From: Neodontobutis hainanensis
Taxonomy: Eukaryota; Chordata; Actinopteri; Gobiiformes; Odontobutidae
DNA: 64,000 nucleotides
NCBI GenBank assembly: GCA_024349245.1
Contig: JALDNG010000775.1
Coordinates: 1 to 64,000 of the forward strand
Reading direction: 5' to 3'
Below are positions 34,591 through 44,735 of the stretch, piece after piece. The position numbers and the translations under genes are program-made. The stretch's first letter is position 1, and the number at the start of each line of letters is the position of its first letter. Below the pieces are notes generated by a model, which was not told the origin of the DNA, searched no databases, and saw nothing but the letters and a program-made list of their open reading frames with translations.

Positions 34591-35580
34591 CCTCGAGTGG
34601 CTCTCCCCTCGAGTGGCTCACCTCGAGTGGCTCACCTCGTGTGGCTCACCTCGTGTGGCTCATCCCCTCGCCTGGCTCATCCCTCGTCTGGCTCCTTCCC
34701 TCGTCTGGCTCCTTCCCTCGTCTGGCCCCTTTCCTCGTCTGGCCCCTTTCCTCGTCTGGCTCCTTCCCTCGTCTGGCTCCTTCCCTCGTCTGGCTCCTTC
34801 CCTCGTCTGGCTCCTTCCCTCGTCTGGCTCCTTCCCTCGTCTGGCCCCTTTCCTCGTCTGGCCCCTTTCCTCGTCTGGCCCCTTCCCTCGTCTGGCTCCT
34901 TCCCTCGTCTGGCTCCTTCCCTCGTCTGGCTCCTTCCCTCGTCTGGCTCCTTCCCTCGTCTGGTTCATCCTTCGTCTGGTTCGGTTCATCCTTCGTCTGG
35001 TTCATCCTCCGTCTGGTTCATCCTCCGTCTGGTCTGGTTCGTCCTTCGTCTGGTTCACCCTTCGTCTGGTTCGTCCTTCGTCTGGTTCGTCCTTCGTCTG
35101 GTTCGTCCTTCGTCTGGTTCATCCTTCGTCTGGTTCATCCTTCGTCTGGTTCACCCTCCGTCTGGTCTGGTTCATCCTTCGTCTGGTTCACCCTTCGTCT
35201 GGTTCACCCTTCGTCTGGTTCACCCTTCGTCTGGTCGCCCATACGGTCCTTCCCAGCCTGACCTCCTCGTCTGGTTCATCCTCGCCTGGTTCATCCCTCG
35301 TCTGGTCCTTCCTCGTCTGGTTCATCCCTCGTCTGGTTCACCCCTCGTCTGGTTCTTCCTCGTCTGGTTCATCCCTCGTCTGGTTCATCCCTCGTCTGGT
35401 CCTTCCTCGTCTGGTTCATCCCTCGTCTGGTTCATCCCTCGTTTGGTCCTTCCTTGTCTGGTTCATCCTCGTCTGGTTCATCCCTCGTTTGGTCCTTCCT
35501 CGTGGTTCATCCTCGCCTGGTCGCCCCACGGTCCTTCCTCGTCTGGCCTCTCCTCGTCTGGTCGTCTCTGTTGTCCTCCC
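34591..35580. repeat. ~17-bp minisatellite inside the LTR element
   Basis: Unit GTCTGGCTCCTTCCCTC and variants with GTTCATCC. Pyrimidine-rich plus strand. Confidence 0.95.
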
Positions 35581-35599
35581 AGCCTGGCCCTTTGTTTTT

Positions 35600-35825
35600 T
35601 TTTTGTTCCTTGTTCTCCCAGCCTGTTCATGAGTTTTTGTTCCTTGTTCTCCCAGCCTGTTCATGAGTTTGTTCCTTGTTCTCCCAGCCTGTTCACGAGT
35701 TTTTGTTCCTTGTGCTCCCAACCTGTTCATGAGTTTTTGTTCCTTGTTCTTCCAGCCTGTCCATGAGTTTTTGTTCCTTGTTCTCCCAGCCTGTCCATGA
35801 GTTTTGTTCCTTGTTCTCCCAGCAT
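35600..35825. repeat. ~34-bp minisatellite inside the LTR element
   Basis: Unit built from TGTTCATGAGTTTTTGTTCC and TTGTTCTCCCAGCC, about six copies. Confidence 0.9.
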
Positions 35826-36480
35826 GTCCGGAGTTTTCTGTCGTTGCCCTGTCTGGAGTTTCCTGTCGTTGCCCTGTCTGGAGTTCCCTGTCGTTGCCAT
35901 GTCTGGAGTTTCCTGTCGTTGCCCTGTCTGGAGTTTCCTGTCGTTGCCCTGTCTGGAGTTTCCTGTTGTTGCCATGTCTGGAGTTTCCTGTCGTTGCCAT
36001 GTCTGGAGTTTTCTGTCATTGCCCTGTCCGGAGTTTTCTGTCGTTGCCCTGTCTGGAGTTTCCTGTCGTTGCCATGTCTGGAGTTTCCTGTCGCTGCCAT
36101 GTCTGGAGTTTCCTGTCGTTGCCATGTCTGGAGTTTCCTGTCGTTGCCATGTCCGGAGTTTCCTGTCGTTGCCATGTCCGGAGTTTCCTGTCCCTGCCAT
36201 GTCCGGAGTTTCCTGTCCCTGCCATGTCCGGAGTTTCCTGTCCCTGCCATGTCCGAGTTTCCTGTCCCTGCCATGTCCGGAGTTTCCTGTCCCTGCCATG
36301 TCCGGAGTTTCCTGTCCCTGCCATGTCCGAGTTTCCTGTCCCTGTCTCTGTCCGGAGTTTCCTGTCCCTGTCTCTGTCCGGAGTTTCCTGTCCCTGTCTC
36401 TGTCCGGAGTTTCCTGTCCCTACCATGTCCGGAGTTTCCTGTCCCTGCCATGTCCGGAGTTTCCTGTCCCTACCTGGTCC
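35826..36480. repeat. 25-bp minisatellite inside the LTR element
   Basis: Unit GTCTGGAGTTTCCTGTCGTT plus GCCAT, about 26 copies. Neighbouring copies share variants (CCCTGCCATGTCC in the distal half), showing local spread of variants. Confidence 0.95.
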
Positions 36481-36584
36481 TGAGTCCGTCCTTCTGCAAG
36501 TCCCGTCCGTGTGTTCCCATCCCGGCACAAAATTTTTTCCCCCCTTGTGCCTGTTCCCGGCATATTCCCCTTCCACTAGCGCCA

Positions 36585-36870
36585 CGTCCGGCCGACCAGT
36601 TCCGAGGGCCGGGCGTGCCGCATCTGTAACCGAGTGCCCGTCCGGCCGACCAGTTCAGAGGGCCGGACCCGACTCACCAGTGTACCCGGCGCCGTCCGGC
36701 CGATCAGTATTAGAGGGCGGACCCGACTCATCAGACTTCCCGAGTGTTCCGTCCAGCCAGTAGTTAGAGGGCTGGATCCAACACCACGTTTCTCCCCTGG
36801 CGCCCGTCCGCCAACCAGTGTCCAAGGGCCGGACCCGCCGCATCGGTTCCCAAACCTTTCCTGAGTGTGT
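36585..36870. repeat. ~50-bp imperfect repeat inside the LTR element
   Basis: Degenerate GC-rich copies of GTCCGGCCGACCAGT and GAGGGCCGGACCCGACTCA. CpG-rich compared with the surroundings. Confidence 0.75.
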
Positions 36871-36993
36871 CCCGTGCCAGTTGTCTAGTGGACTTGTTCC
36901 CCTCCGACTGACCCCCCCTCCACCCACCCAGGAAATGTCGAAAGAAAGGATTTTGGGGTTATAGGAGTGTTAGGCCGCCCAGTGGTCGGCCTT

Positions 36994-37007
36994 TAAGGGG
37001 GGGGTAC
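36994..37007 (+). other. Polypurine tract of the complete LTR element
   Basis: AAGGGGGGGG followed by TAC directly before the 3' LTR; the expected plus-strand priming site. Confidence 0.85.
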
Positions 37008-37500
37008 TGTCATGATTCATGTCTGTTTTATATTGTTTCCGGTTTGTATCGTATTCAATGGACTTTATTTTGAAATGTCGTGCCCTTGTCTGTGTTCATG
37101 CTTGACTTCCTGCCTTGTGTTTTTCCCTCCTGTGTGATTACCTGCTCCGCCCTAATATGTTTCACCTGTCCCTTGTTGTCTGTGTCTATTTATACCTGTT
37201 TGTCCCTCCCCTCAGTACCAGGTCATTGTCATTGTCTCTGTCTCCGTCTCTGTCACCGTCACCGTCACCCGTAAGTTTGGTCTGTGTTCCTTTGTCGCCA
37301 CTTGTGAATTTTCTAGTTCGTGGTTTTGGTATTTTCATTTTCTCTGGAATTTTGCCTGTGTTTTCGGTTCTGGGAGAATTTTGGTTTTTGGATTTTTGTA
37401 TGCGTCTGTTTCTCTTAAAAATAAATTTGGTTTAAACGTTTTCTTGGAGTTTGGGTTGTTTGCATTGGAGTCTTCCTGTTCCTGAGCCGCGGTCTTGACA
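37008..37500 (+). mobile_element. 3' LTR
   Basis: 493 bp, near-identical to 33140-33634. It ends 48 bp before the ATG of the Ig-receptor gene and in the same orientation, so a promoter in it could transcribe that gene (inference). Confidence 0.92.
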
Positions 37501-37548
37501 GTAATGAGCTGGAGTTTGTCAGAGGCAGAGTGAGCGCTGGATGTGAGG

Positions 37549-37585
37549 ATGGGACCCTCTCTGGTCTGGACTCTGGGGCTCATCT
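37549..37585 (+). CDS. Ig receptor exon 1: start codon and first half of signal peptide
   Basis: ATG followed by GPSLVWTLGLI, ending after one base of the next codon at GTGAGT. The start is chosen because it gives a hydrophobic leader and the right phase for the mini-exon. It lies 48 bp after the LTR. Confidence 0.78.
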
Positions 37586-40500
37586 GTGAGTTTACAACAC
37601 TTTGACTTTAAACAGGTCAACATCTAAACTTTTGTCAGGCCTTTGTCGACATAAACTCTTTTATAATTCATATTTCAGTCTTCAATGTCGTCTTCTTCAA
37701 ACACACAAAAGGTAAATAACTATCCTGTTTAATCTTTATTTAGTTCAGTTTCAGATTTTATTTAACATATATATGGCCTTATGTTACAAAACGTTCATAA
37801 AGAAGTGGAATTACATATTCTTCAAGCTGTGTTGTTTTATATTAGGCCATGTAACGTACAGTGTTACTTCTGCAGTTGTCATTAAGATGATTGTGTTTTC
37901 ATGTTTACATCTATAGGACAGGGATATGACACCTGGGCCCATTATGACATCAAGAAATAAACTGTGTTTGTGTTCTTTTATTGTTGCCTGTGACAGAGTT
38001 TAAAGAGATTTTCTATATTATTTTTGTCATATTTAAAAAATATCATAATGTTAGATGGATTTTTTGCCCCAAAAAGTCACTGGTTGTGTTTTGTTGAATC
38101 TCTTTGTTGCACTGGATGGAGTCGTGAGGACTTGTGTAGCACTTATCCACAGTTGTCTTTAGTCTGTTCTTAAAACACAGGGCTTACTTTTAAATCTTTG
38201 ACATGAAGACTTGAGAAACTGTCAACACTCAGTAAATTATAATTTAGAATCCTGTGTTGGTTCTTTTATGTTCTACTTTTGATAAATGTAATGATGAGAA
38301 AACAAAAATAAACCTACACCTTTAACTCTGCCATGTTTCTTTTGTAATTTTCTTTTCTCTTTCTTTGTATACAGTTGTTATACAGTGGCCGTAAAGTGCA
38401 AACAAATTAACAAAAGCAAATATCAAAATAACAAATCAGAAAACAAATTTACCCTTTAAACCTATTTAAGGCGTCGTAAACAAGCAGCATAATGCACTAC
38501 ACAGCCCCAGGCCTAATATGGGTAAGCCGCATCCAATTACTCAGCGGAAACCCCGCTAAACGCACATGTAAGCCATATACACCAACTTCAAACACAGACC
38601 AAAAAACAATCATACAAAAGACAACATGTCAAGGTGTGAAGTTCGCCCCCTCCTCAACTCAGATGCTACATTTTTGCGAACAGCTGGCCAATACTTAAGC
38701 CTACAAACTCATGCCAGACCTCAATTTAAAGTACAGAAGCTATCGATTACAACGTTACAGTTTCCCTCAATTCTATTGGCACTAATGATTTTAAGGAGGC
38801 ACGATGTGCTCAGTTCGATCAATCGGCTGCAGAGAATTTGCCGTGCGCAGTGGGGGCCAGCAACCGCTGCATAAAAGAAACAGACGCAGGAGGAAGAATG
38901 CAGACTGAAAACACATATAAATACATAGAAGTCTGGTTTAAGTTCTCAATAATGTATTTAATGAACACCATTAGTGATATAAACATGAAATATATAGTAT
39001 TTACATGACTAAACTGAAATGGAACAGACTAATCTGTCTGTACTAAAACCTCTTGAGTTTTATTCTGCTCCACATTATCGGTTTAAAACTTTGCAGGGAT
39101 AATGTTAAACATGTTTTATTTACATGTTATGAAGTAAAAAGTTGCAACAGCAGCATTCCAAAGAAACGAAAACTAAAAACTAAAAAAATAATTTAGCTGT
39201 GTGCCATCTTCATTTTCTCTTTACTAGTAACACATATTAATATGATAACACTTTTGACAAATCTCCACAAAGTTCCCTTTAAAATGACAAAATTATTCAA
39301 ATACACCTTATTGTTGCTGAAATATAGTCTTTACTTTATGGGTATGGATTTTTGAGCAGTGTTCTTGAAAATAGGCCTCGGGTTTAAAGGGTTAATAAAA
39401 CTAAAAACACATCAATAATTCACAGAAACAAGAGTGAGTCAGAAAGAAGAGTCAGAAAACTGCCTGGTTTTCTAACTTGTAATTTTGTTCTCAGTTCTGT
39501 TATTTCGGTTTACACTTTATGGCCATCGTAGTATTACTCTAAAGCATTTTTTAAAATTTATATTCTTTACTTTACTTTTGTTTACACAGGTGACCATGTG
39601 ACTCTGAAGGGTCCTGAACAGTCTGTGTATCTCGGAGACAATCTAACTCTGGTTTGTGTTCAAAATGTTCAGGCAAATTTGGACTTTTACAAAAATGAAT
39701 TACTTGTTACGGAGGACAAATACCATAAGATACAACAAAATTCTGCCACAGTTGAACTAAAAATGTATTTAGTGGCAAAATCAGATCAGGGTTTTTACTG
39801 GTGTGGGACCAAAGACGGACCACAGTCCACAAAGAAAGAACTGAAGTTAACAGGTCAGTATTTTAAGACTTCTGATTTTACACAGCACTTATTTTGTTTC
39901 ACTAATGACAAATAAATCATAAAAATAATTACCATTTCCATTTTGCCAAAGTCTGCATCCATCTTTGGCTGACTCTGACTTTAACAAATGCCATGTTTTT
40001 CTAATATTGTTCTCTCCTCAGGAAAGGACGCAGAGTCCTTCTGAAAACATCCAGTGACACCATCCCAGAACAGAGCAGTGTGACTCTGAGCTGTGAAGTC
40101 CAGGACTTTAAAGGAACGTATAAATGGTTCAGAAGAAACTCAGCATTTGACTCTAAGAGGGAAATAATAAAAGAAAACTCAGCTCGTGTCAGTGTCTCAG
40201 ATGGAGGTGTCTACTGCTGCAGAGGATGGGATGAATATATTGTCACAGAACAAAGTAATGATGTCACTGTTTTAAAAACTGGTGAGTACAGTTATGTTTT
40301 TAAATATAGATCTAAAATAAAAATAAAAGTTAAAAAGTAAGGAGTTAAAATAAACTGTGCCTATTCTTGGAACAAAATGAGGGTGTTTCTTTTGAGCTGA
40401 TATGTCTTCAAATATACATTTATTACATTTATTACTTTTATTACATTTATTACATTTAAAAACAAACAGTTTTAAAAAGTTGGTGTATATTATACTTTTT

Positions 40501-43500
40501 CTGATTTTTTTATTCCACTGCTGTTCTTTGTGATTGTTTTGTTTATTAAACTGAAGTATGACATTTATTTGCAAAGATAAAACAATTACAGTTATTATAA
40601 AAGGTACTAAATATTATGGCTATATAAGGCACGAGCAGGAGGCATGTCACAGATGTTCTCCGAGTCCCAGAAGGTTCAGAAGGAACTAGCATTTCAGAAA
40701 TATATTCTGGTGTTATACCATTTAGAGACTTTTAATGTTTTAAAGTCTATTCTCTGAGCAACAGGAAGCCAGTGCAGAGATTTTAAAACTGGACTGATGT
40801 GGTCGTACTTCCTGGTTTTGGTTAGAACCCGAGCAGCAGTTCTGAATAAGCTGCAGCTGTCTTAACCCTCGTTTTGAGAGACCAGTGAGCAGCCGTTACA
40901 GTAATATAACCTGCTGCAGATAAAAGCATGAATAAGTTTCTCTAAGTCTGCTTTAGACATTATCCCTTTGACTCTGGAAATGTTTTTAAGGTGATAAAAT
41001 GCTTATGATGTAATGGACTTAATGTGACGTGGAAATTCAAGTCTGAGTTCATAATGACACCTAGATTTCTAACTTGTTTTTTAGATTTTAGAGAAAGAGA
41101 TTGGAGGTGACTGCTGACACTTTCTCTTTGTTTCTGTTTCCAAAGATGATTATTTCAGTCTTGTCTCAGGGCTGTGCCGACACCTTCTTCTTTACACAGG
41201 ATCGTAAGCTGTCATCTGTGAGGCGTGCGAGATGTTTGCTTTTAATAAAGTTTAAGTTGGAAAACACCTGCATATCTCCTCATTACACAATAAGCATACT
41301 TCTTACAATTCTCCATAGATGGCCTACCTGGGACTCAAAAAGTTAAAAAAAATTGCGCACTGGCGGGTGTTGCACATTAGCATTAGTGGCGCACGGTAAC
41401 AGCGACAACATAAAAACGAACTAAAATAAAACACAATAATTAAATACTCATTAATTATTTTTAAAAGCCACAGGAGCCATCAGAGGGATGAAAGAGCCGC
41501 ATGCTGCTCCAGAGCCGCGTGTTGCCGACCCCTGCACTAGAGTGAAACTGTTTTGATGTAGGTTTCAGAACACAGTTGTAAAAAGCTGGCAGGTGATAAT
41601 GGAGGACTTTCTTCTCTGTTCAGTGAGACTCAGCTCTTCTGTGTGAACTCTGGTGGAGCTGAGTCTGCGCTCAGAGGAGCAGGTCTCTGTTTTCACCTGC
41701 CAGCTGTTTACAACAGTGTTCTGAAACCTACATCAAAACAGGTTCACTCTAGAAGGACAACGACTCCACTAACACTAACGACTCTCACATCAGGAGTCAC
41801 ACTGCCCTAATGACTCTGAGACCAGAACAGCCTGGTCCAATCAGAGTTAGTTTCAGGTCAAAGCCCTCCTCTAGAGATAAAGCTCAGCTCTGTATCAGCT
41901 GGACTCAGAAATGGAAAAGATAAAACCTCTTTAGCTTGAAAACTAAGTCCAGATGCATTTGCTTTAACTTTTTTCAATATGTTTAAGCTTAACTGAATGA
42001 TTAGTATTTACTAATATTCTGCTCATCCAATATTAAAAAAGATGAACCTGTGCCGACTCAAGTCCCGTCTATTTATCCCTTCGTCTTCAACCGAAAAATC
42101 AGAACAAGTTGGATTTGGACACACCCCTTAATGAGCTTCTTTCTCGTCCTGACACCTGCGTTATGATCGGAAGATACAGCCCATAAGTATCAAGAACAGC
42201 AGAAAGTTTTTGATACATTCCTGATACAAACATTATCCACACAAATTTTAAAATCACCTGCTATGACTATTTGTTCAATTTCTGTGCAGACAAACGAAAG
42301 CATTTCAGTAACTCATCAATAAAATCATGACAGTGTTTGTAAAGAACTACATTATAGATGAAGAAAACTTGAACTTCATTTTGAATGACACATATTCAAA
42401 TGGGGCAGCAGTAGCTCAGTGGGTAGAGCAGCCGTCCTTCAACCGGAAGGTAGGGGTTCGATTCCCACTCTCTTCACAGCTCATACTGTCGTTGTGTCCT
42501 TGGGCAAGACACTTAACCCACCTAGTGGCTGTAAAACTGGTAATTACTGTAGAATAATGAAAGTTGCTTTGGATAGAAGCGTCAGCTAAATGAATAAATC
42601 TAAATGTAAATAATAAAAACTCCCCAAGTGACAGCTTCTGGATGAGAAAATTATCCCTAAGAAAGGAACATACACCACCTCCTTTTTGTTTTCCTGTATT
42701 TTTGATACGAATGTAAAATCAGATAGAGTGGATTAAATAAGGACTGCATTTCCTGTCATCTAACCATGCTTCTGTTAAAAACATCAAGCTTATTTGAAGT
42801 TATTAAATCATTGAACACTGCAAGTTTCAAGTCTGTTTGAGCAGGACCTGACATTATCTGTTTGAAGGGGATTTGAGTCAGATTTGTCTGTTCAGGTTGA
42901 GAACTGGTTAATTTTGACAAAATGTCCTGGCACAACAGAGGCCTCAGTGTCTTAATCACTGATAACAGTCATGATGCTGGTCTGGAGGACGTTAAGAGGG
43001 TTTGACATGGGTTTAAAATGAAATTATATTATGTTAAATATTACATTTGATGTTGACAGAACCCACAGTGAGTCTGAATCCAAACTGGTCTGAGATCTTT
43101 TCTGGAGACAGTCTCACTCTCAGATGTGAGATTGAGGACAGAGGAAACACTGAGTGGACGTATCAGTGGAGCAGGACCGGTTCAGTCCTACATCAAACAA
43201 CAAAAGAATATACAATCTCCAGAGTTACTGAGTCTGACAGTGGACACTACAGATGTAGAGGAGAAAGAGCTCCAGATCTCACAACACTGTGGAGCAGAGG
43301 GACCAGACTGAACATACTGAGTGAGTCTGGACAACTTTTATGTTCAATATCAAGTAAGTTATTTATATACATTTCCACTCTGATCCACAGAAAAGCCAAA
43401 GGCCACAGTGACTGGTGAGACAGAGGTTCAGTCTGGAGGCAGAGTGACTCTGAGCTGCTCTGTGACTCCAGCTTCATCTGGTTGGAAATATTACTGGTTC

Positions 43501-44735
43501 AGAGACACAGAGTTATTCAAAGGTTCTTCTGATCAACAACAAATAAGTGTCTCAGTGGGAGGAGTGTACTGGTGCAGAGCAGGAAGAGGAGACCCACTTT
43601 ATTTCACTGAGGACAGTCAGTCCTTCAGACTTAATGCTGTTGGTGAGTTTGTCTGTATCATCTGTAAACATCACTAGAAACATATCAGTCTTTAATATCT
43701 TCAAAGCTAAATTAATAAAACATTTATTCATATTGTTCCAGTCTTGTTTGTAACTGTGTTGGTTCTGATCAGTCTCTGACACAGCTGCTGTGTCTCTGGA
43801 GCCAAAGTGGCCTGAGATATTCCCAGGAGAGCAGGTCACTCTCAGATGTGAAATACACGGAGCAGACACTGAGTGGACGTATGAATGGAACAAATCTGGT
43901 GTGAGCTTTTCTAATAAAGAAGATAAAGTAATGATAATAAGTGCTGCTGCTTCAGGAACAGTGGCAAATACAGCTGCAGAGGAATAATGAGACATGACCA
44001 ACATAAAGCAACTGAATGGAGCAGCCAGGTTACATTACATGTGTCCAACAGTAGGTTTCATCTCACATTATTCATTATTACATTATTACACTGACAATTT
44101 AAAAACACAATAAGACAAATGATATCTAATGAGTGTTCAAACAGGTAAACTCCAGCCTGTCCTGTCTGTGTCTCCGTCATGGCTGAATCCTGGAGTCTCT
44201 GTCTCTCTGAGCTGTGGTGTTAAACAGACGTCTGCAGGATGGACCTTTTACTGGTACAAGGCTGTTCCTCATTCATCAGACTCTTACAGATATGAGCTGC
44301 TCCCAGGTCACAGTAATGGGACTGAACAGGACTCCTTCAGCGTTCAGCACCAGACCAACACAGCAGGGTTTGTGTGTAGAGCAGGACGAGGACGTCCTCT
44401 GTTTTACTCTGAATACAGTCAGCCCAAGTTTGTCTGGACTAAAGGTAGGATCTTTATTTATTGCTAATCATTCAGAGATATTTAGAAACTGGAAGTGTTT
44501 ATGTTATTTTCATTCTTCATTATTTATGCACTTGTTGTTTTGCAGATGTTGAGTCCCCAGTGTCTCTCACAGTGAGTCCTGACAGATCACAGCACTTCAC
44601 GTCTGACAAAGTCTCACTGAGCTGTGAATCCAGCTCCACTAATGGAGAGTGGAGACTGAAAGGCTTTTCTCAGAACGGCCTTTTCTTACAACATTGTAGT
44701 TCCTACTGGACAGATAAACCTAAATGTCTAAATGC
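37549..44735 (+). CDS. Fc-receptor-like / immunoglobulin-superfamily receptor gene, 3'-truncated
   Basis: Span of nine exons: signal exon 37549-37585, mini-exon 37679-37711, then seven Ig-domain exons. Nearly all exon junctions are phase 1, as in vertebrate Fc receptor and FCRL genes. The domains show the cysteine pairs and D/GxYxC motifs of this family, e.g. SLNPNWSEIFSGDSLTLRC. Such proteins are cell-surface or secreted receptors on immune cells. No transmembrane or cytoplasmic exon is found, because exon 9 runs into the 27-bp minisatellite. Two exons are one base short, both at A runs, which may be miscalls or inactivation. The specific orthologue is not assignable. Confidence 0.82.
37679..37711 (+). 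CDS. Ig receptor exon 2: mini-exon, second half of signal peptide
   Basis: 33 bp between TTTCAG and GTAAAT. Encodes FFNVVFFKHTK in phase 1. A mini-exon of this kind is characteristic of Fc-receptor-family genes. Confidence 0.72.
37712..39589. other. Intron without recognised features
   Basis: AT-rich. Short frames at 38492-38874 show no recognised domain. No exon-like Ig segment. Confidence 0.5.
39590..39853 (+). CDS. Ig receptor exon 3: Ig domain 1
   Basis: 264 bp between ACACAG and GTCAGT. Encodes an Ig domain from DHVTLKGPEQSVYLGD; cysteines in LTLVCVQN and GFYWCGT. Open, phase 1 at both ends. Confidence 0.9.
40022..40281 (+). CDS. Ig receptor exon 4: Ig domain 2 (one base short)
   Basis: 260 bp, where 261 would keep the frame. 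From phase 1 it hits TGA after eight codons, while the frame one base over encodes SSVTLSCEVQDF and GGVYCCRGW. The missing base most likely lies in the GAAAGG run at 40022-40027. Confidence 0.82.
40660..41250. mobile_element. Probable LINE-derived interspersed repeat in the Ig-gene intron
   Basis: Phrases such as CAGGAAGCCAGTGCAGAGAT and ACTGGACTGATGTGGTCGTA are of a kind I associate with fish LINE 3' regions. No open frame. Family not certain. Confidence 0.35.
41480..41535. mobile_element. hAT-type transposon end
   Basis: AGAGCCGCATGCTGCTCCAG plus AGCCGCGTGTTGCCGACCCCTG is a typical hAT terminal sequence (its complement begins CAGGGGTCGGCAA). The other end is not clearly seen upstream. Confidence 0.55.
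41537..41752. repeat. Fold-back (hairpin) repeat, ~60-bp arms
   Basis: 41537-41596 (CTAGAGTGAA...CAGGTGA) and 41693-41752 (TCACCTG...TTCACTCTAG) are near-perfect inverted copies. Inside, GACTCAGCTC and GAGCTGAGTC form a second, nested pair. It looks like a small palindromic MITE next to the hAT end. No coding. Confidence 0.85.
42401..42610 (+). mobile_element. tRNA-derived SINE
   Basis: A box GTAGCTCAGTGGGTAGAGC, B box GGGGTTCGATTCC, body GTGTCCTTGGGCAAGACAC, tail GTCAGCTAAATGAATAAAT. Same family as 25341-25540, with a better preserved head. Inserted in the intron before Ig domain 3. Confidence 0.88.
43060..43320 (+). CDS. Ig receptor exon 5: Ig domain 3
   Basis: 261 bp between TTGACAG and GTGAGT. 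Encodes PTVSLNPNWSEIFSGDSLT, with cysteines in TLRCEIED and GHYRCRGE. Open, phase 1. Confidence 0.93.
43391..43642 (+). CDS. Ig receptor exon 6: Ig domain 4
   Basis: 252 bp between CCACAG and GTGAGT. Encodes KPKATVTGETEVQSGGRVT; cysteines in TLSCSVTP and GVYWCRAGRG. Open. Confidence 0.93.
43773..44050 (+). CDS. Ig receptor exon 7: Ig domain 5 (one base short)
   Basis: 278 bp. Opens with TAAVSLEPKWPEIFPGEQV, then TLRCEIHG, but the frame shifts after SAAASG at GGAACAG (about 43957). The one-base-over frame supplies the expected second cysteine region (YSCRG) and runs to the donor. One A appears to be missing. Confidence 0.85.
44145..44444 (+). CDS. Ig receptor exon 8: Ig domain 6
   Basis: 300 bp between AAACAG and GTAGGA. 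Encodes LQPVLSVSPSWLNPGVSVS; cysteines in SLSCGVKQ and GFVCRAGRG. Open, phase 1. Confidence 0.92.
44546..44735 (+). CDS. Ig receptor exon 9: Ig domain 7, cut off by minisatellite
   Basis: After TTGCAG it encodes VESPVSLTVSPDRSQHF, then SLSCESSS and WTDKPKCLN. At about 44735 the sequence changes to the 27-bp repeat. The frame continues through the repeat to 45030 as an RGHRETRGG array. The second half of the Ig domain (YWC motif) and everything after it are missing. Confidence 0.88.

Larger units (their letters stand above)
33135..37505 (+). mobile_element. Complete non-autonomous LTR retrotransposon filled with minisatellites
   Basis: A 5-bp direct target duplication GTAAT flanks it (33135-33139 and 37501-37505). 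Two direct LTRs (495 and 493 bp) begin TGTCATGATT and end GTCTTGACA. A polypurine tract (36994-37007) precedes the 3' LTR. The interior has no gag or pol; it is five successive tandem-repeat blocks. The LTRs differ only by about two short indels and one substitution, so insertion was recent. Strand is inferred from the polypurine tract. Such an element would depend on proteins from an autonomous relative, probably Ty3/gypsy-like. Confidence 0.92.

Noticed and set aside
33637..36763. Frames of 190-389 codons inside the LTR element, possible gag
   Set aside because: They follow 33-, 17- and 25-bp tandem repeats; no zinc knuckle, protease or RT motif is visible.
33212..37435. Identical 64-codon frames in both LTRs
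   Set aside because: They are identical because the LTRs are identical; no features of a protein.
25341..42610. Functional tRNA genes at 25341 and 42401
   Set aside because: Only A and B boxes of a tRNA head are kept; the 3' half continues into a SINE body and there is no full cloverleaf.
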